This document shows positions 35,482 through 44,411 of a stretch of 64,000 bases of DNA, piece by piece. A program made the translations under genes and the position numbers. The notes beneath the pieces are model-generated. The model worked only from the letters and a program-made list of their open reading frames with translations. It was not told the origin of the DNA and made no database searches. Position 1 is the stretch's first letter. Each line of letters starts with the position of its first letter. The stretch lies in the NCBI GenBank assembly GCA_031367505.1, contig JANLPY010000172.1, positions 31,952 through 95,951 on the forward strand, given 5' to 3'. Source of the stretch: JAKFWF01 sp031367505 (GTDB lineage Bacteria; Pseudomonadota; Alphaproteobacteria; Rhizobiales; Hyphomicrobiaceae).

Positions 35482-35643
35482 TCCGGGCACGGCGCCGAGA
35501 TCGCCGAGCCCAGCGATGATCAAGCCGGCAGCGGCCCTGCAATAGATCCGTCATCTGAATGTGCCGTTCAATCTCGATTAGTCACTCGCAGCCTAACGTG
35601 AGGAAAGACCGGCTGAATTCTCAGTCCGCTCGTCTGCCTTCGT

Positions 35644-36585
35644 ATGAACGTTATAGGTGCGCGTATGGAATTAATTCTTGGGTTTGCCGGCTTGGCATCG
35701 GGCATCGCCTTGGCTCACTTCAATACGAGCCGAAAACGCGATGGCATCGCCAGCAGCGACTTAGCTCTACTTGTTGCCGAAGAAGCTCGAACCACCAAAG
35801 AAAGCGACCGCCACATTCAATCCGCGCTGGCACGTGAGGCACGTGACATCTGCCTACTCATTGCTGTTTCGGGTAGCATCGTGAACATGCTGGCGACCGG
35901 CCGGCGTCCCGAATTGAAGACCTCGCTCGCGGCGTTCCTGCCGCCTCAGCCCATCATTCTACCGTCGGCGATCGAGCGCGTGGCCCACATGGATACGGTT
36001 GCAAACAAAACCGCGCAAAATCTTATCGGATTTTACGCGCTGGTGAAGTTCGCCCGCACAGCAACCTTGGTATACGCTGAAAAATTCGAAGCCAACCGCG
36101 CGGGCAAAGGCGTCGACATCGAGACGTTGGTCGAAGCATGGCGTGCCGCGGCAATTCAGAGCCTAGCCGTACTTTCACTTCTCGATAACGAAGCTGATCG
36201 GCATGAATTTGGCACCAAGGATCGCGTGGCCGGACAGCGGCTCGTAGAGTTACTACGTGGCGTATCGCTGGGACGAGCTCCGTGCGTCCGCCTTGATGGC
36301 GCCGTCATCGTGCCAGGTTGGGTAGAGCGCCGGGGGCAACTCCGCCGCCAAGTCGCTTTGCCGGCACAGCTGGCAGTCAACGGACAGAATCACAAGATGT
36401 TGGTTCGCGACATCTCAACGGACGGCGTTGGTCTCGAGGGCGAAGCATCGGTAAAACCCGGCGACCGAGTCAACATTGCACTCGATAGCGGCGTGCAGAT
36501 GGAAGGCGTCGCAGTTTGGAACCGCGACGGCCGCGTCGGTGTGAAGCTTAGCAAACGTCTGCCCAATCCTGTCGCAGACGATTAG
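35644..36585 (+). CDS. Membrane-anchored protein with a C-terminal PilZ domain
   Basis: 313 residues. Residues 8-26 are hydrophobic (MELILGFAGLASGIALAHF), a likely anchor. Residues 40-210 are mostly helical and not recognised. The C-terminal domain from about 228 to 306 has the two c-di-GMP-binding motifs of PilZ: R230-x-x-x-R234 and D256-x-S258-x-x-G261. It would bind the messenger and pass the signal to an unknown partner. No flagellar, cellulose or alginate genes lie nearby. The Met at residue 8 (35665) is a plausible alternative start. Confidence 0.78.
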   Translation: MNVIGARMELILGFAGLASGIALAHFNTSRKRDGIASSDLALLVAEEARTTKESDRHIQSALAREARDICLLIAVSGSIVNMLATGRRPELKTSLAAFLPPQPIILPSAIERVAHMDTVANKTAQNLIGFYALVKFARTATLVYAEKFEANRAGKGVDIETLVEAWRAAAIQSLAVLSLLDNEADRHEFGTKDRVAGQRLVELLRGVSLGRAPCVRLDGAVIVPGWVERRGQLRRQVALPAQLAVNGQNHKMLVRDISTDGVGLEGEASVKPGDRVNIALDSGVQMEGVAVWNRDGRVGVKLSKRLPNPVADD

Positions 36586-36620
36586 CCGTCAATTTCGAAC
36601 CGGCGTTGATAGCGAAAGTC

Positions 36621-36635
36621 CCGGCGCCGCGCCGG
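36621..36635. other. GC-rich hairpin between convergent genes
   Basis: CCGGCG (36621-36626) pairs with CGCCGG (36630-36635) around a 3-nt loop, in the 63-bp gap between the PilZ and GntR stop codons. No T-run follows on either side, so a factor-independent terminator is not supported; it may still slow transcription from both directions. Confidence 0.4.
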
Positions 36636-36648
36636 CCCCACTACACGG

Positions 36649-37386
36649 TCAATGCACACCATTTAGGCTCAGCCCGCTCGGCAACACGCAATAGGACACC
36701 CGCCATTCAATGATCTGACCATTTGCCGATGCAGCCGATCGTGAAATTTTCAGTACCGGAGTAGCCTGCGGTATTCCGAGATGGACAGCGACATCGGTAT
36801 CGGCGATGGCCACCGCTACCTGCTCGGTATTCTTAACCACGCGGATGCCAAAAAAATCACCATAGAATTCATACAGATTTCCAGGCAGCGGATCTTTTGG
36901 CTCGAAATCGAAAAAGAGATGCCGGCGTAGACAAATCCGATCGAGAACGCGCGCGCCACCTCGGAAGGTGCGGCACCGTAAAATCTCGATGACACCGAGG
37001 TCGGTTGCGAGTTCCAGCGCCATTTTTTCCTCGATCGAGGCTGTTCGCAATTCGACGGATAAGGTGGCAATGTTAGCCGCGTCACCGCCATCAATCATTG
37101 TGCCAAACACGCTTACCGGCTCGGTCGGCGGTGCAGCACTCTCGCGCGACACGAAAGTACCCCGGCCTTGCTTGCGAACCACGATCTTGGCAGCCTCGAG
37201 ACCCTCCACCGCTTTGCGTATCGTCCCGATACTGACGCCAAATTCCCGCGCAAGGTGGAATTCGTTTGGAAGCACCTGCCCCTGATGCCATTCTTTGGAA
37301 ACGATCCGCTCGAGCAATCGCTCTCTGACCTGAGCGTAAAGTGGTTGGGACATCACACCGGCGCGACTATTCGATTGAACTCTCAT
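36649..37386 (-). CDS. GntR-family transcriptional regulator with UTRA-type effector domain
   Basis: 245 residues. The N-terminal winged helix reads PLYAQVRERLLERIVSKEWHQGQVLPNEFHLAREFGVSIGTIRKAVEGLEAAKIVVRKQGRGTFVS, a complete HutC/FadR-style GntR domain. Residues about 110-240 have a UTRA-like fold (NGQIIEWRVSYCVLPS near the end), which binds small effectors. The ATG 37386 follows GGGGGAA; a later Met (37353) directly at the domain edge is an alternative. Two palindromes lie just upstream and may be its own operators. Its target pathway is unknown, since rnd and lpt genes lie on the other side. Confidence 0.88.
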   Translation of the reverse strand: MRVQSNSRAGVMSQPLYAQVRERLLERIVSKEWHQGQVLPNEFHLAREFGVSIGTIRKAVEGLEAAKIVVRKQGRGTFVSRESAAPPTEPVSVFGTMIDGGDAANIATLSVELRTASIEEKMALELATDLGVIEILRCRTFRGGARVLDRICLRRHLFFDFEPKDPLPGNLYEFYGDFFGIRVVKNTEQVAVAIADTDVAVHLGIPQATPVLKISRSAASANGQIIEWRVSYCVLPSGLSLNGVH

Positions 37387-37403
37387 GAACCGCTTCCCCC
37401 GCG

Positions 37404-37421
37404 AAATTTTGACCAAAATTT
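37404..37421. promoter_or_regulatory. Candidate operator palindrome for the GntR regulator
   Basis: AAATTTTG-AC-CAAAATTT is a perfect 8-2-8 inverted repeat, 17 bp before the GntR start. It is unusually AT-rich for this genome. Autoregulation by binding here is inferred from its symmetry and position. Confidence 0.45.
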
Positions 37422-37443
37422 GCACTCATCCACCGAAGTGCAA
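37420..37443. promoter_or_regulatory. Second inverted repeat upstream of the GntR gene
   Basis: TTGCACT (37420-37426) and AGTGCAA (37437-37443) form 7-bp arms around a 10-bp spacer, adjoining the first palindrome. It could be a second regulator site or a hairpin in the 5' leader. The 204-bp stretch between the GntR and rnd starts is AT-rich and must hold both promoters. Confidence 0.35.
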
Positions 37444-37590
37444 GCTGTGCTGTAATCTACATTATTGTATGATTCAACCATTAGTTGTATTTTACTCAAC
37501 TTTTACGTGTGTTGCGTTTCATAACTGAGCTTGACTGCCGTCAGGCAATGGCGCGTATGGCATTTTCAGCCCGCTCAACCGGAGAGATCA

Positions 37591-38211
37591 ATGGCTGCTG
37601 CCCGCATCGAGCTTCATAAGGGGGATCTTCCCGCGCATGTGAGCTTTACCGGCTCCGTGGCGATCGACACCGAGACCCTTGGGCTGAGGCCGCATCGCGA
37701 CCGGTTATGTCTCGTTCAGTTGTCAGCTGGTGATAATACAGCCCACTTGGTGCAAATCCCGGCTGGTCCACACACGGCACCGCGCCTTGCAGCGCTTCTG
37801 GCCGATCCGAGTATAACCAAAATATTTCATTTTGCCCGGTTCGATGTTGCTGTGTTGAGGCATAATCTTGGTGTCACGACCACGCCCGTTTATTGCACGA
37901 AGATCGCGTCGAAGCTCACGCGCACCTACACTGACAGGCATGGTCTAAAGGATCTGACCGCCGAGCTGATTGGCGTCGAATTGTCAAAGCAGCAGCAAAG
38001 TTCGGATTGGGCGGCATCGGAGCTCAGCCAGCAGCAACTGGCATATGCCGCATCCGACGTTCTCCATTTACATGCCTTGAAAATCCGCCTCGATGCCATG
38101 TTAGCCCGCGAAGGGCGCACCGAGCTCGCGGCAAAATGCTTCCAATTCTTAGAAACGCGAGGCCAACTTGATCTCGCGGGCTTTGAGGATATGGATATCT
38201 TTGCGCACTGA
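37591..38211 (+). CDS. rnd: Ribonuclease D-type 3'-5' exonuclease, single domain
   Basis: 206 residues containing only the DEDDy exonuclease domain. D26 and E28 lie in AIDTETLGL, the second Asp is in FHFARFDVAVL, and the Tyr and last Asp are in YAASDVLHL. Classical RNase D has added HRDC domains and about 370 residues; this short form is common in alphaproteobacteria and may act in RNA trimming or turnover. ATG 37591 follows GGAGAG at 37581-37586. The lpt fusion gene begins 145 bp downstream. Confidence 0.92.
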   Translation: MAAARIELHKGDLPAHVSFTGSVAIDTETLGLRPHRDRLCLVQLSAGDNTAHLVQIPAGPHTAPRLAALLADPSITKIFHFARFDVAVLRHNLGVTTTPVYCTKIASKLTRTYTDRHGLKDLTAELIGVELSKQQQSSDWAASELSQQQLAYAASDVLHLHALKIRLDAMLAREGRTELAAKCFQFLETRGQLDLAGFEDMDIFAH

Positions 38212-38356
38212 GCCGACCAAACATTCCACCGGACAATTTACGTGTGCGCTTGAATATCGCGCATCGGACTGCAAAAGGCTGTAATGTCACTCACATTGCG
38301 GCCGGAATCATAGCGTTGTTGTGCGGCAGCACGTTTCACAAACCGCGGCATTTAAT

Positions 38357-40477
38357 ATGGCGTTACAAGGCACATTTGGTGATGTGCGGCGACAAGTGAC
38401 GCCAGGACGTGCGTCGTCGGGGCGCGCATTGGTTATCGCTACGTCCGATCGCGCTCGCGCATTTTCGACGGCGCGACGGCATACGATGCTGGTACGCGCG
38501 CTCCGCTGGGTATTGCCGGTAGCAACGATCCTTGCAATCGCAAGCTATGGTATTGGCGTCCGGGTCAAGTTGAAATTCGAGAATGGTGTTCTGCAGACGG
38601 GACCGGTGACGCTTTCGACTGAAAATCTGACCATGGCGAACCCTCGCTACGAGGGCTTCAACAAGGATGGCAGCAAATTTACCGTCGCGGCCAAGAGCGC
38701 CACGCAGGATTTTAGGTCGCAAGGCCCGGTTCGCCTGGATCATATCGACGGGCGAATGGTGCAAGCCAACAATGGCGTGGTGACCCTGACGGCACCGCGC
38801 GGCGTATTTGACAACGCCGCCAACCAACTCGAACTACTCGATGACATCAAAGTGCGCAGCGACGATGGCATGCGCGCAGATCTGACGCAGGCAACGATAT
38901 TCCTGAAGGACAACCGGATCGTGTCCAATCAGCCGGTCGCGATCGATATGAAGGCCGGCCAAATTCGCGCCAACCAGATGGAGCTGTTGCAGTCAGCCCG
39001 GCAAGCGACGTTCGGCAACGGTGTGATGACACGCCTCAAACCCGAGCCGAAGCCGCCCACCGCCACGCCTAAAACACCGGCAACCCAAGGCTCAGTTGCC
39101 GGGCCGCGCATGATCGGCGCTACCGACGGACCAATCGATGTTGCATCACAAACACTGTTTGTCGACGACGCCAAGAAGACAGCCGTTTTCGTTGGTGATG
39201 TTGTGGCCAAGCAAGGTGACGCGAGCTTGCGCACACCGGAGTTGCAGGCCTTCTATGACGGCGCGCCCGTTGCCCTACCCGGGGCCGAGGCTGCATTGAC
39301 GACAACCGGACAAGCCGGCGGCAAGTTGAAGCGGCTGATTGCGAAATCGGATGTCACGATGACCACGGCAACCGACCGGGTTACCAGCGACTCGGCCGAC
39401 TTCGACGCCGAGCGGGAAACCGCGGTTCTGCTCGGTCATGTGATCATGAATTCCGGCGTCGATCGCCGAGCGACGAGCGACCGGCTCGACCTCGACTCGA
39501 AAGCCGACACCGCGCTGTTGACCGGCAACGTGGTGGTCAACCAGGACAAGAACATGCTGCGCGGAAGCCGGTTATTCGTCGATCGCCGGGGCGCGATGAC
39601 CAAGCTCTGGTCGCCAGCTGAAGGTAGCCATCCAGCGGGCCGTATTACGGCGCGCTTCACTCAATCGCCCACAGCCGGTTCGCCAACGAAGGCAGCGGTG
39701 AAAAAAGTGGCGGAGCCGATCGCAAATCAAGCAGGTGGCTTCGTCTTCCGCACCGATTCCAGCGCGCCAATCGACATCGATGCCGAGACACTCGATGTAC
39801 TCGACAAGGTCAAGACCGCGACGTTCCGCGGCGCGGTGCATGCCGTTCAAGGTGGCTTCACCATTCGCACGCCGGAACTCGTGGCGACTTACAGCGGCGA
39901 AGCAGGATTGGCCGCTGCAGGCGATGGCAAGGCCGGGCCGGCACAGCTCACCAAAATCCGGGCGAACCAGCATGTCGAGGTCACATCGACCGACGATCAA
40001 AGTGCTACCGGCGACTGGGCCGAATTCGACACCAAGGCGAATACGGTAACGATCGGTGGCAATGTCGCATTGAAGAAGGGCGGTAGTGTCGCCCTGGGAC
40101 CCAAAGCCGTGATCGATATGACAACCGGCATCACGGTCATGGAGGCTTTGACCAAGTCCCCTGGACCTGCCATCAGCCGATCGGCTACCGAACAGCGGGC
40201 GCCATATACATTGCCGGATCTGCCGGCGGTGAAAGCACCGGCGGTGGCCCCCACGGCGCCGGCGTTTGGGACTGATCCGAAGGCCTGTCCGCCAGGTAAG
40301 ATGTGTGTCACGTTCGATCCTAAAGATGGACTAGCGACGCAATCTGGCTCTAAGGGCGGCACTATCAAGCCCTCTGGCGCGCCGTGGCAGACTGAAACGG
40401 CTCCGCCGCCTGCCAAACAGAAAGTACCGTCGGCGTCGACATCGGGTTGGAGTTCATCAGCCCAACCATCGAACTGA
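38357..40477 (+). CDS. LptC-LptA-LptA fusion: LPS transport bridge protein
   Basis: 706 residues from ATG 38357. Residues about 20-66 are a typical rhizobial LptC N terminus (DRARAFSTARRHTMLVRALRWVL) with one membrane helix; 68-226 are an LptC domain. After a Pro/Thr-rich linker come two LptA/OstA-type domains: about 257-418 (ASQTLFVDDAKKTAVFVGDV to MLRGSRLFVDRRGAMTKLW) and 470-598 (AETLDVLDKVKTATFRGAV to VALGPKAVIDM). The tail is Pro/Ser rich. LptC and LptA are normally separate proteins forming the periplasmic LPS bridge. No signal peptide stands between the parts. A GTG at 38321 is an alternative start. lptB follows 31 bp downstream. Confidence 0.85.
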   Translation: MALQGTFGDVRRQVTPGRASSGRALVIATSDRARAFSTARRHTMLVRALRWVLPVATILAIASYGIGVRVKLKFENGVLQTGPVTLSTENLTMANPRYEGFNKDGSKFTVAAKSATQDFRSQGPVRLDHIDGRMVQANNGVVTLTAPRGVFDNAANQLELLDDIKVRSDDGMRADLTQATIFLKDNRIVSNQPVAIDMKAGQIRANQMELLQSARQATFGNGVMTRLKPEPKPPTATPKTPATQGSVAGPRMIGATDGPIDVASQTLFVDDAKKTAVFVGDVVAKQGDASLRTPELQAFYDGAPVALPGAEAALTTTGQAGGKLKRLIAKSDVTMTTATDRVTSDSADFDAERETAVLLGHVIMNSGVDRRATSDRLDLDSKADTALLTGNVVVNQDKNMLRGSRLFVDRRGAMTKLWSPAEGSHPAGRITARFTQSPTAGSPTKAAVKKVAEPIANQAGGFVFRTDSSAPIDIDAETLDVLDKVKTATFRGAVHAVQGGFTIRTPELVATYSGEAGLAAAGDGKAGPAQLTKIRANQHVEVTSTDDQSATGDWAEFDTKANTVTIGGNVALKKGGSVALGPKAVIDMTTGITVMEALTKSPGPAISRSATEQRAPYTLPDLPAVKAPAVAPTAPAFGTDPKACPPGKMCVTFDPKDGLATQSGSKGGTIKPSGAPWQTETAPPPAKQKVPSASTSGWSSSAQPSN

Positions 40478-40508
40478 CGTCACCCAGCGCGCCTAAGAGA
40501 GTATTCAA

Positions 40509-41357
40509 GTGAAGCTATTCACCATCGGATCAAAGCTGCGCCGTACCAAATCGCGGGCCGCGGAAGCGGCTCAAGCCGGTTTCGAATATGGCCCCGATGA
40601 GGGTTATGCGCAGGACGAAGCCGAGCCGGTCGCGGCCGACGGCTGGCTTACGGTTCACCACGTCAAGAAAAGCTACGGCCGCCGCATGGTGGTAAAGGGC
40701 GTGACACTGGCGCTTGGACGCGGCGAATCCGTCGGCCTCCTCGGCCCCAACGGCGCCGGTAAAACCACCGTTTTCTACATGATCACCGGGCTGGTTCCAG
40801 CCGACGAAGGCCGTATAACGATCGACGGCCGCGACGTGACCAAGCTACCGATGTACCGCCGTGCCCGCCTCGGCATCGGTTATCTTCCGCAAGAGGCGTC
40901 CATTTTTCGCGGATTGACCGTCGAACAGAACATTATGGCCGTTCTCGAACTGGTCGAACCCAACAAGAAGCAGCGCAAGGAGCAACTCGATAGCCTGCTG
41001 GAAGAGTTCCGCATTACCCGGCTGCGCAAGTCGCCGTCGATGGCTTTGTCCGGAGGTGAGCGCCGTCGTTGCGAAATCGCCCGCGCTTTGGCCTCCCGAC
41101 CCTCATTTATGTTGCTTGACGAACCATTCGCCGGCATCGACCCGATCGCGGTCGGCGATATCCAACAACTTGTTCGACACTTGACCGAGCGCGGGATCGG
41201 CGTTTTGATCACAGACCACAATGTGCGAGAGACGTTGAGCCTAAGTGATCGCGCTTATATCTTCTATGATGGTCAAGTTCTGACACAAGGTAAGCCTGCG
41301 GAAATCATAGCAAACGAAGACGTACGACGGGTGTACCTTGGGGATATGTTTGGTTAA
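40509..41357 (+). CDS. lptB: LPS export ABC transporter ATPase LptB
   Basis: 282 residues. Walker A GPNGAGKTT, signature ALSGGERRRCEIARALA, Walker B FMLLDEPFAGIDP and the H-loop ITDHNVRETL are complete. The first 45 residues are an acidic, low-complexity extension (PDEGYAQDEAEPVAADG) not found in E. coli LptB. It energises LPS extraction with LptF and LptG. The GTG start is followed by MKLF; rpoN begins 58 bp after the stop, as in most proteobacteria. Confidence 0.95.
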   Translation: MKLFTIGSKLRRTKSRAAEAAQAGFEYGPDEGYAQDEAEPVAADGWLTVHHVKKSYGRRMVVKGVTLALGRGESVGLLGPNGAGKTTVFYMITGLVPADEGRITIDGRDVTKLPMYRRARLGIGYLPQEASIFRGLTVEQNIMAVLELVEPNKKQRKEQLDSLLEEFRITRLRKSPSMALSGGERRRCEIARALASRPSFMLLDEPFAGIDPIAVGDIQQLVRHLTERGIGVLITDHNVRETLSLSDRAYIFYDGQVLTQGKPAEIIANEDVRRVYLGDMFG

Positions 41358-41414
41358 GCGGTATTCAGTACACCTTGTGACCTAGCTTAGTATCGGTAAC
41401 AGGGTTCGTTAACT

Positions 41415-42959
41415 ATGGCGCTCTCGGCACGCCTCGAAATGCGGCAAGGCCAGCAGCTGGTGATGACACCCCAGCTGCAGCAGGCGATCCGTCTATTGCA
41501 ACTCTCCAATCTCGAGCTCAATTCATTCGTCGAACAGGAAGTCGAGCGCAACCCGCTGCTCGAACGCGACGAGAATGGGGAACTTCCGGCCCCGCGTACG
41601 ATCGATACCGAAGCCGAAGTTCTGGCCGATACCAACGTTGCGCCGGTTGGCGAATACCTGTCTCTGGATTTATCGACACCCGATTCAGATGCGTCCGGCG
41701 CGCTCGATACAGCCCATGAAAATCTCTATCCGGATGCTGCAAAAAGCGAGCTGGGAACCAGTTTCGGACCCGATCTCGGCGGCTCCAACTGGTCGAATGT
41801 AAGCGGTCCCGGCGGCGGCGGCGACGACTACAATCTCGAAGCATTTGTCGAGCAAGAAATCTCGCTGAAAGACCATCTGCTTGGGCAGATGCAAGTTGCC
41901 CTGCACGAAGCAGGTGATCGGATCATCGCGCAGCACCTGATCGACCTCGTCGATGATGCTGGATATCTGCATGCCGATTTGACCGATATCGCCGACAAAC
42001 TCGGTTGCCCGTTGTCACGCGTCGATCGCATTCTAACGGTCATGCAGGCGTTCGAACCAGCCGGTGTGTTGGCCCGCAACTTGGCCGAATGCCTCACGCT
42101 GCAATTGAAGGAACAAAATCGTTTCGACCCGCAAATCGAATGCTTGTTGCAGCACCTCGATCTGCTGGGTGCCCGCAACATAACAGCATTGAAGCGTGCC
42201 GTTGGTGTCGAGATGGACGAACTCGCCGAGATGATTACGGAGCTGAAACAGCTCAATCCGAAGCCCGGTCTCGCCTACGGCAGCGTCCATCTGCAGCCAG
42301 TCGTGCCCGATGTGTTCGTGCGTCCGGCCTCCGATGGCGGGTGGTTCGTCGAATTGAATAATGAGACCTTGCCGCGCGTTCTGGTCAACCGCAGCTACTA
42401 TGCGCGGGTCTCGAAGACCGCTCGCAACCCGCAGGACAAGGATTACCTGATCGATTGTCTGCAGTCGGCAAACTGGCTCGCCAAGAGCCTCGACCAGCGG
42501 GCGCGCACAATCCTCCGGGTCGCCGAAGAGATCGTGCGGCAGCAAGACGGGTTTTTTGCGCATGGCGTCCAGCACTTGCGTCCGCTGAACCTGAAAAGCG
42601 TCGCCGACGTCATCAAGATGCATGAATCGACGGTCAGCCGCGTCACGTCCAACAAATACATGGCGACCCCGCGCGGCATATTTGAGCTCAAATATTTCTT
42701 CACGTCGTCAATCGCCTCGTCGAGCGAAGGCGAGGCGCACTCGTCTGAATCCGTCCGCTACCGGATCAAACAGCTGATCGACGCTGAAACCGCCCAAGGG
42801 GTGTTATCCGACGACAAGCTCGTCGAGCGGCTGAAAGATGATGGCATCGACATCGCGCGCCGAACCGTCGCCAAGTATCGTGAAGCGCTTCGAATTCCAT
42901 CGTCCGTGCAGCGCCGTCGCGAGAAGCGCATGTCGCAGCAGATGGAATGCGCAAGTTAA
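41415..42959 (+). CDS. rpoN: RNA polymerase sigma-54 factor RpoN
   Basis: 514 residues. Gln-rich region I (RLEMRQGQQLVMTPQLQQAIRLLQLSNLEL), an acidic region II, the core-binding and HTH region III, and the RpoN box ARRTVAKYREAL at about 481-492 are all present. It directs transcription from -24/-12 promoters with the help of enhancer-binding ATPases, governing nitrogen metabolism among others. The tail MSQQMECAS follows the box. Neighbours lptB, hpf and ptsN are the classic rpoN context. Confidence 0.97.
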   Translation: MALSARLEMRQGQQLVMTPQLQQAIRLLQLSNLELNSFVEQEVERNPLLERDENGELPAPRTIDTEAEVLADTNVAPVGEYLSLDLSTPDSDASGALDTAHENLYPDAAKSELGTSFGPDLGGSNWSNVSGPGGGGDDYNLEAFVEQEISLKDHLLGQMQVALHEAGDRIIAQHLIDLVDDAGYLHADLTDIADKLGCPLSRVDRILTVMQAFEPAGVLARNLAECLTLQLKEQNRFDPQIECLLQHLDLLGARNITALKRAVGVEMDELAEMITELKQLNPKPGLAYGSVHLQPVVPDVFVRPASDGGWFVELNNETLPRVLVNRSYYARVSKTARNPQDKDYLIDCLQSANWLAKSLDQRARTILRVAEEIVRQQDGFFAHGVQHLRPLNLKSVADVIKMHESTVSRVTSNKYMATPRGIFELKYFFTSSIASSSEGEAHSSESVRYRIKQLIDAETAQGVLSDDKLVERLKDDGIDIARRTVAKYREALRIPSSVQRRREKRMSQQMECAS

Positions 42960-43050
42960 TGATCGATGGTGATTTGACATCAAACTTGTAGGAGGATTAG
43001 CGTTCGAAGGTGTACAATCGGCCGACAACGTCAACCTCGCGGGCACACGA

Positions 43051-43626
43051 ATGACAATCCAAGTTACTGGTCGCAATATCGATGCAGGCGAAGCATTTCA
43101 GGTCTACGTAACGGATAAAATATCAGACGTACTGGACAAGTATATTGGGCCAGAGTTGTCCGGACATGTCCGGGTCGAAAAATCCAAGGTTGGCTTTCGT
43201 ACGGATTGCTCCTTGCGCCTGCGCACCGGTCTGCTGGTCGAAGCGCACGGCGAAGGTGTCGATGCTTATGCCAGCGCCGACGCGGCGATCGAGCGGCTCG
43301 ACAAACGTGTGCGCCGTTACAAGCGCCGTCTCAAGAGCCATCATCACGACGCCAGTGACATGAACGACCGCGCGACCGGCATGAACGAATACGTGGTGCA
43401 AACCGAGGACGAGGAAAGCGGGAACAAGATTGCCGCCAGTCCCGTTATCGTGGCGGAAACCGAAAGCCTGTTGCAGGAAATGACTGTTGGCGAAGCCGTG
43501 ATGCAGTTAGACTTGACCGATAAGGCATTTCTGTTATTCCGAAACGCAGCACATGGTCGGATTAGCGTTGTACATCGTCGCTCGGACGGAAATTTTGGGT
43601 GGATTGATCCCAAAGCTGAAGCTTGA
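43051..43626 (+). CDS. hpf: Long-form ribosome hibernation-promoting factor HPF
   Basis: 191 residues. The N-terminal S30AE/RaiA fold is at about 1-105 (MTIQVTGRNIDAGEAFQVYVTDKI, then ERLDKRVRRYKRRLKSHH), and the C-terminal dimerisation domain at about 130-187 (VAETESLLQEMTVGEAVMQLDLTDKAFLLFRNA and ISVVHRRSDGNFGWIDP). Long HPF forms inactive 100S ribosome dimers. The position between rpoN and ptsN is standard. After its stop a stem-loop ACCCAG (43636-43641) / CTGGGT (43649-43654) lacks a T-run. Confidence 0.95.
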   Translation: MTIQVTGRNIDAGEAFQVYVTDKISDVLDKYIGPELSGHVRVEKSKVGFRTDCSLRLRTGLLVEAHGEGVDAYASADAAIERLDKRVRRYKRRLKSHHHDASDMNDRATGMNEYVVQTEDEESGNKIAASPVIVAETESLLQEMTVGEAVMQLDLTDKAFLLFRNAAHGRISVVHRRSDGNFGWIDPKAEA

Positions 43627-43778
43627 ATTTGCCAGACCCAGCAAAACTCTGGGTGCAAGTTCAGCTATATTTGGAATGGTTCAGAGCGTTAGGCCAAGGG
43701 TGTAGTAAACAATCGTGTTAACTGCGGTGGGCATGAGTCGCGCACCGCATCGTGCTTATCCTCTGGGAATGACGCACA

Positions 43779-44243
43779 ATGGATTTTGGCGACCTCCTCA
43801 CTATCGACGGCATTGTGCCGTCATTACGCGCCAAGGATAAGAAGCAGGCACTTCAAGACCTTAGTGGCTTGGCCGCGCGACTGACCGGGTTGACGGATCG
43901 GGAAGTATTTGACGCACTTCTGCAGCGCGAGCGCCTCGGCTCGACTGGATTTGGTCACGGAATTGCTATTCCGCACGTCAAGTTTCGCTCGTTGAAGGCA
44001 ATTGTGTGCGTGTTCGCGCACCTCGTCGAGCCTATCGCCTACGAGTCGCCCGACGGCGAACCCGTTGATTTGATATTCTTATTGCTCGGTCCCGAGCACG
44101 CCAGCGGCGACCATCTCAAGGCACTGGCGCGAATTTCCCGGCTTGTGCGCGATCCAGCTGCGTTGCAGCGGCTGCGTGCCACGAGTGACAAAGAATCCTT
44201 GTTTGCGGTTTTGACTGCGCCGGCCACATCGCACGCGGCTTGA
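43779..44243 (+). CDS. ptsN: PTS nitrogen-regulatory EIIA protein PtsN
   Basis: 154 residues of the PTS EIIA type 2 fold. The phosphorylated His is H66 in GFGHGIAIPHVKFR. It is a regulatory, non-transporting protein of the PTS(Ntr) chain, affecting potassium, nitrogen and stress control. It follows hpf by 152 bp with the gap carrying no other gene. The XRE regulator gene follows after an AT-rich spacer. Confidence 0.95.
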   Translation: MDFGDLLTIDGIVPSLRAKDKKQALQDLSGLAARLTGLTDREVFDALLQRERLGSTGFGHGIAIPHVKFRSLKAIVCVFAHLVEPIAYESPDGEPVDLIFLLLGPEHASGDHLKALARISRLVRDPAALQRLRATSDKESLFAVLTAPATSHAA

Positions 44244-44356
44244 TAACTAAGTAGAGCTCCGATCCCGCATCGCAACTTAAGATAGAATGACTATTTTCAG
44301 CACAATTTAATTTTTTTCTAACAATTCTTTCGAAATGCGCACAACATAATGATACG

Positions 44357-44366
44357 ATAACGTTAT
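44357..44366. promoter_or_regulatory. Palindrome in the AT-rich leader of the XRE gene
   Basis: ATAACGTTAT is a perfect 10-bp palindrome, 45 bp before the start codon of the XRE gene. The whole 168-bp spacer from 44244 is strongly AT-rich (a run of eleven A/T bases near 44307-44317). It may carry the promoter and an autoregulatory site; this is inference. Confidence 0.3.
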
Positions 44367-44411
44367 TGTTTTCCAATTTAGCCGCGGCATTTAACAACAC
44401 GGCAGATAATT

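Noticed and set aside
43636..43654. Stem-loop ACCCAG/CTGGGT after hpf as a terminator
   Set aside because: The stem is six base pairs and no T-run follows; not enough for a rho-independent terminator call.
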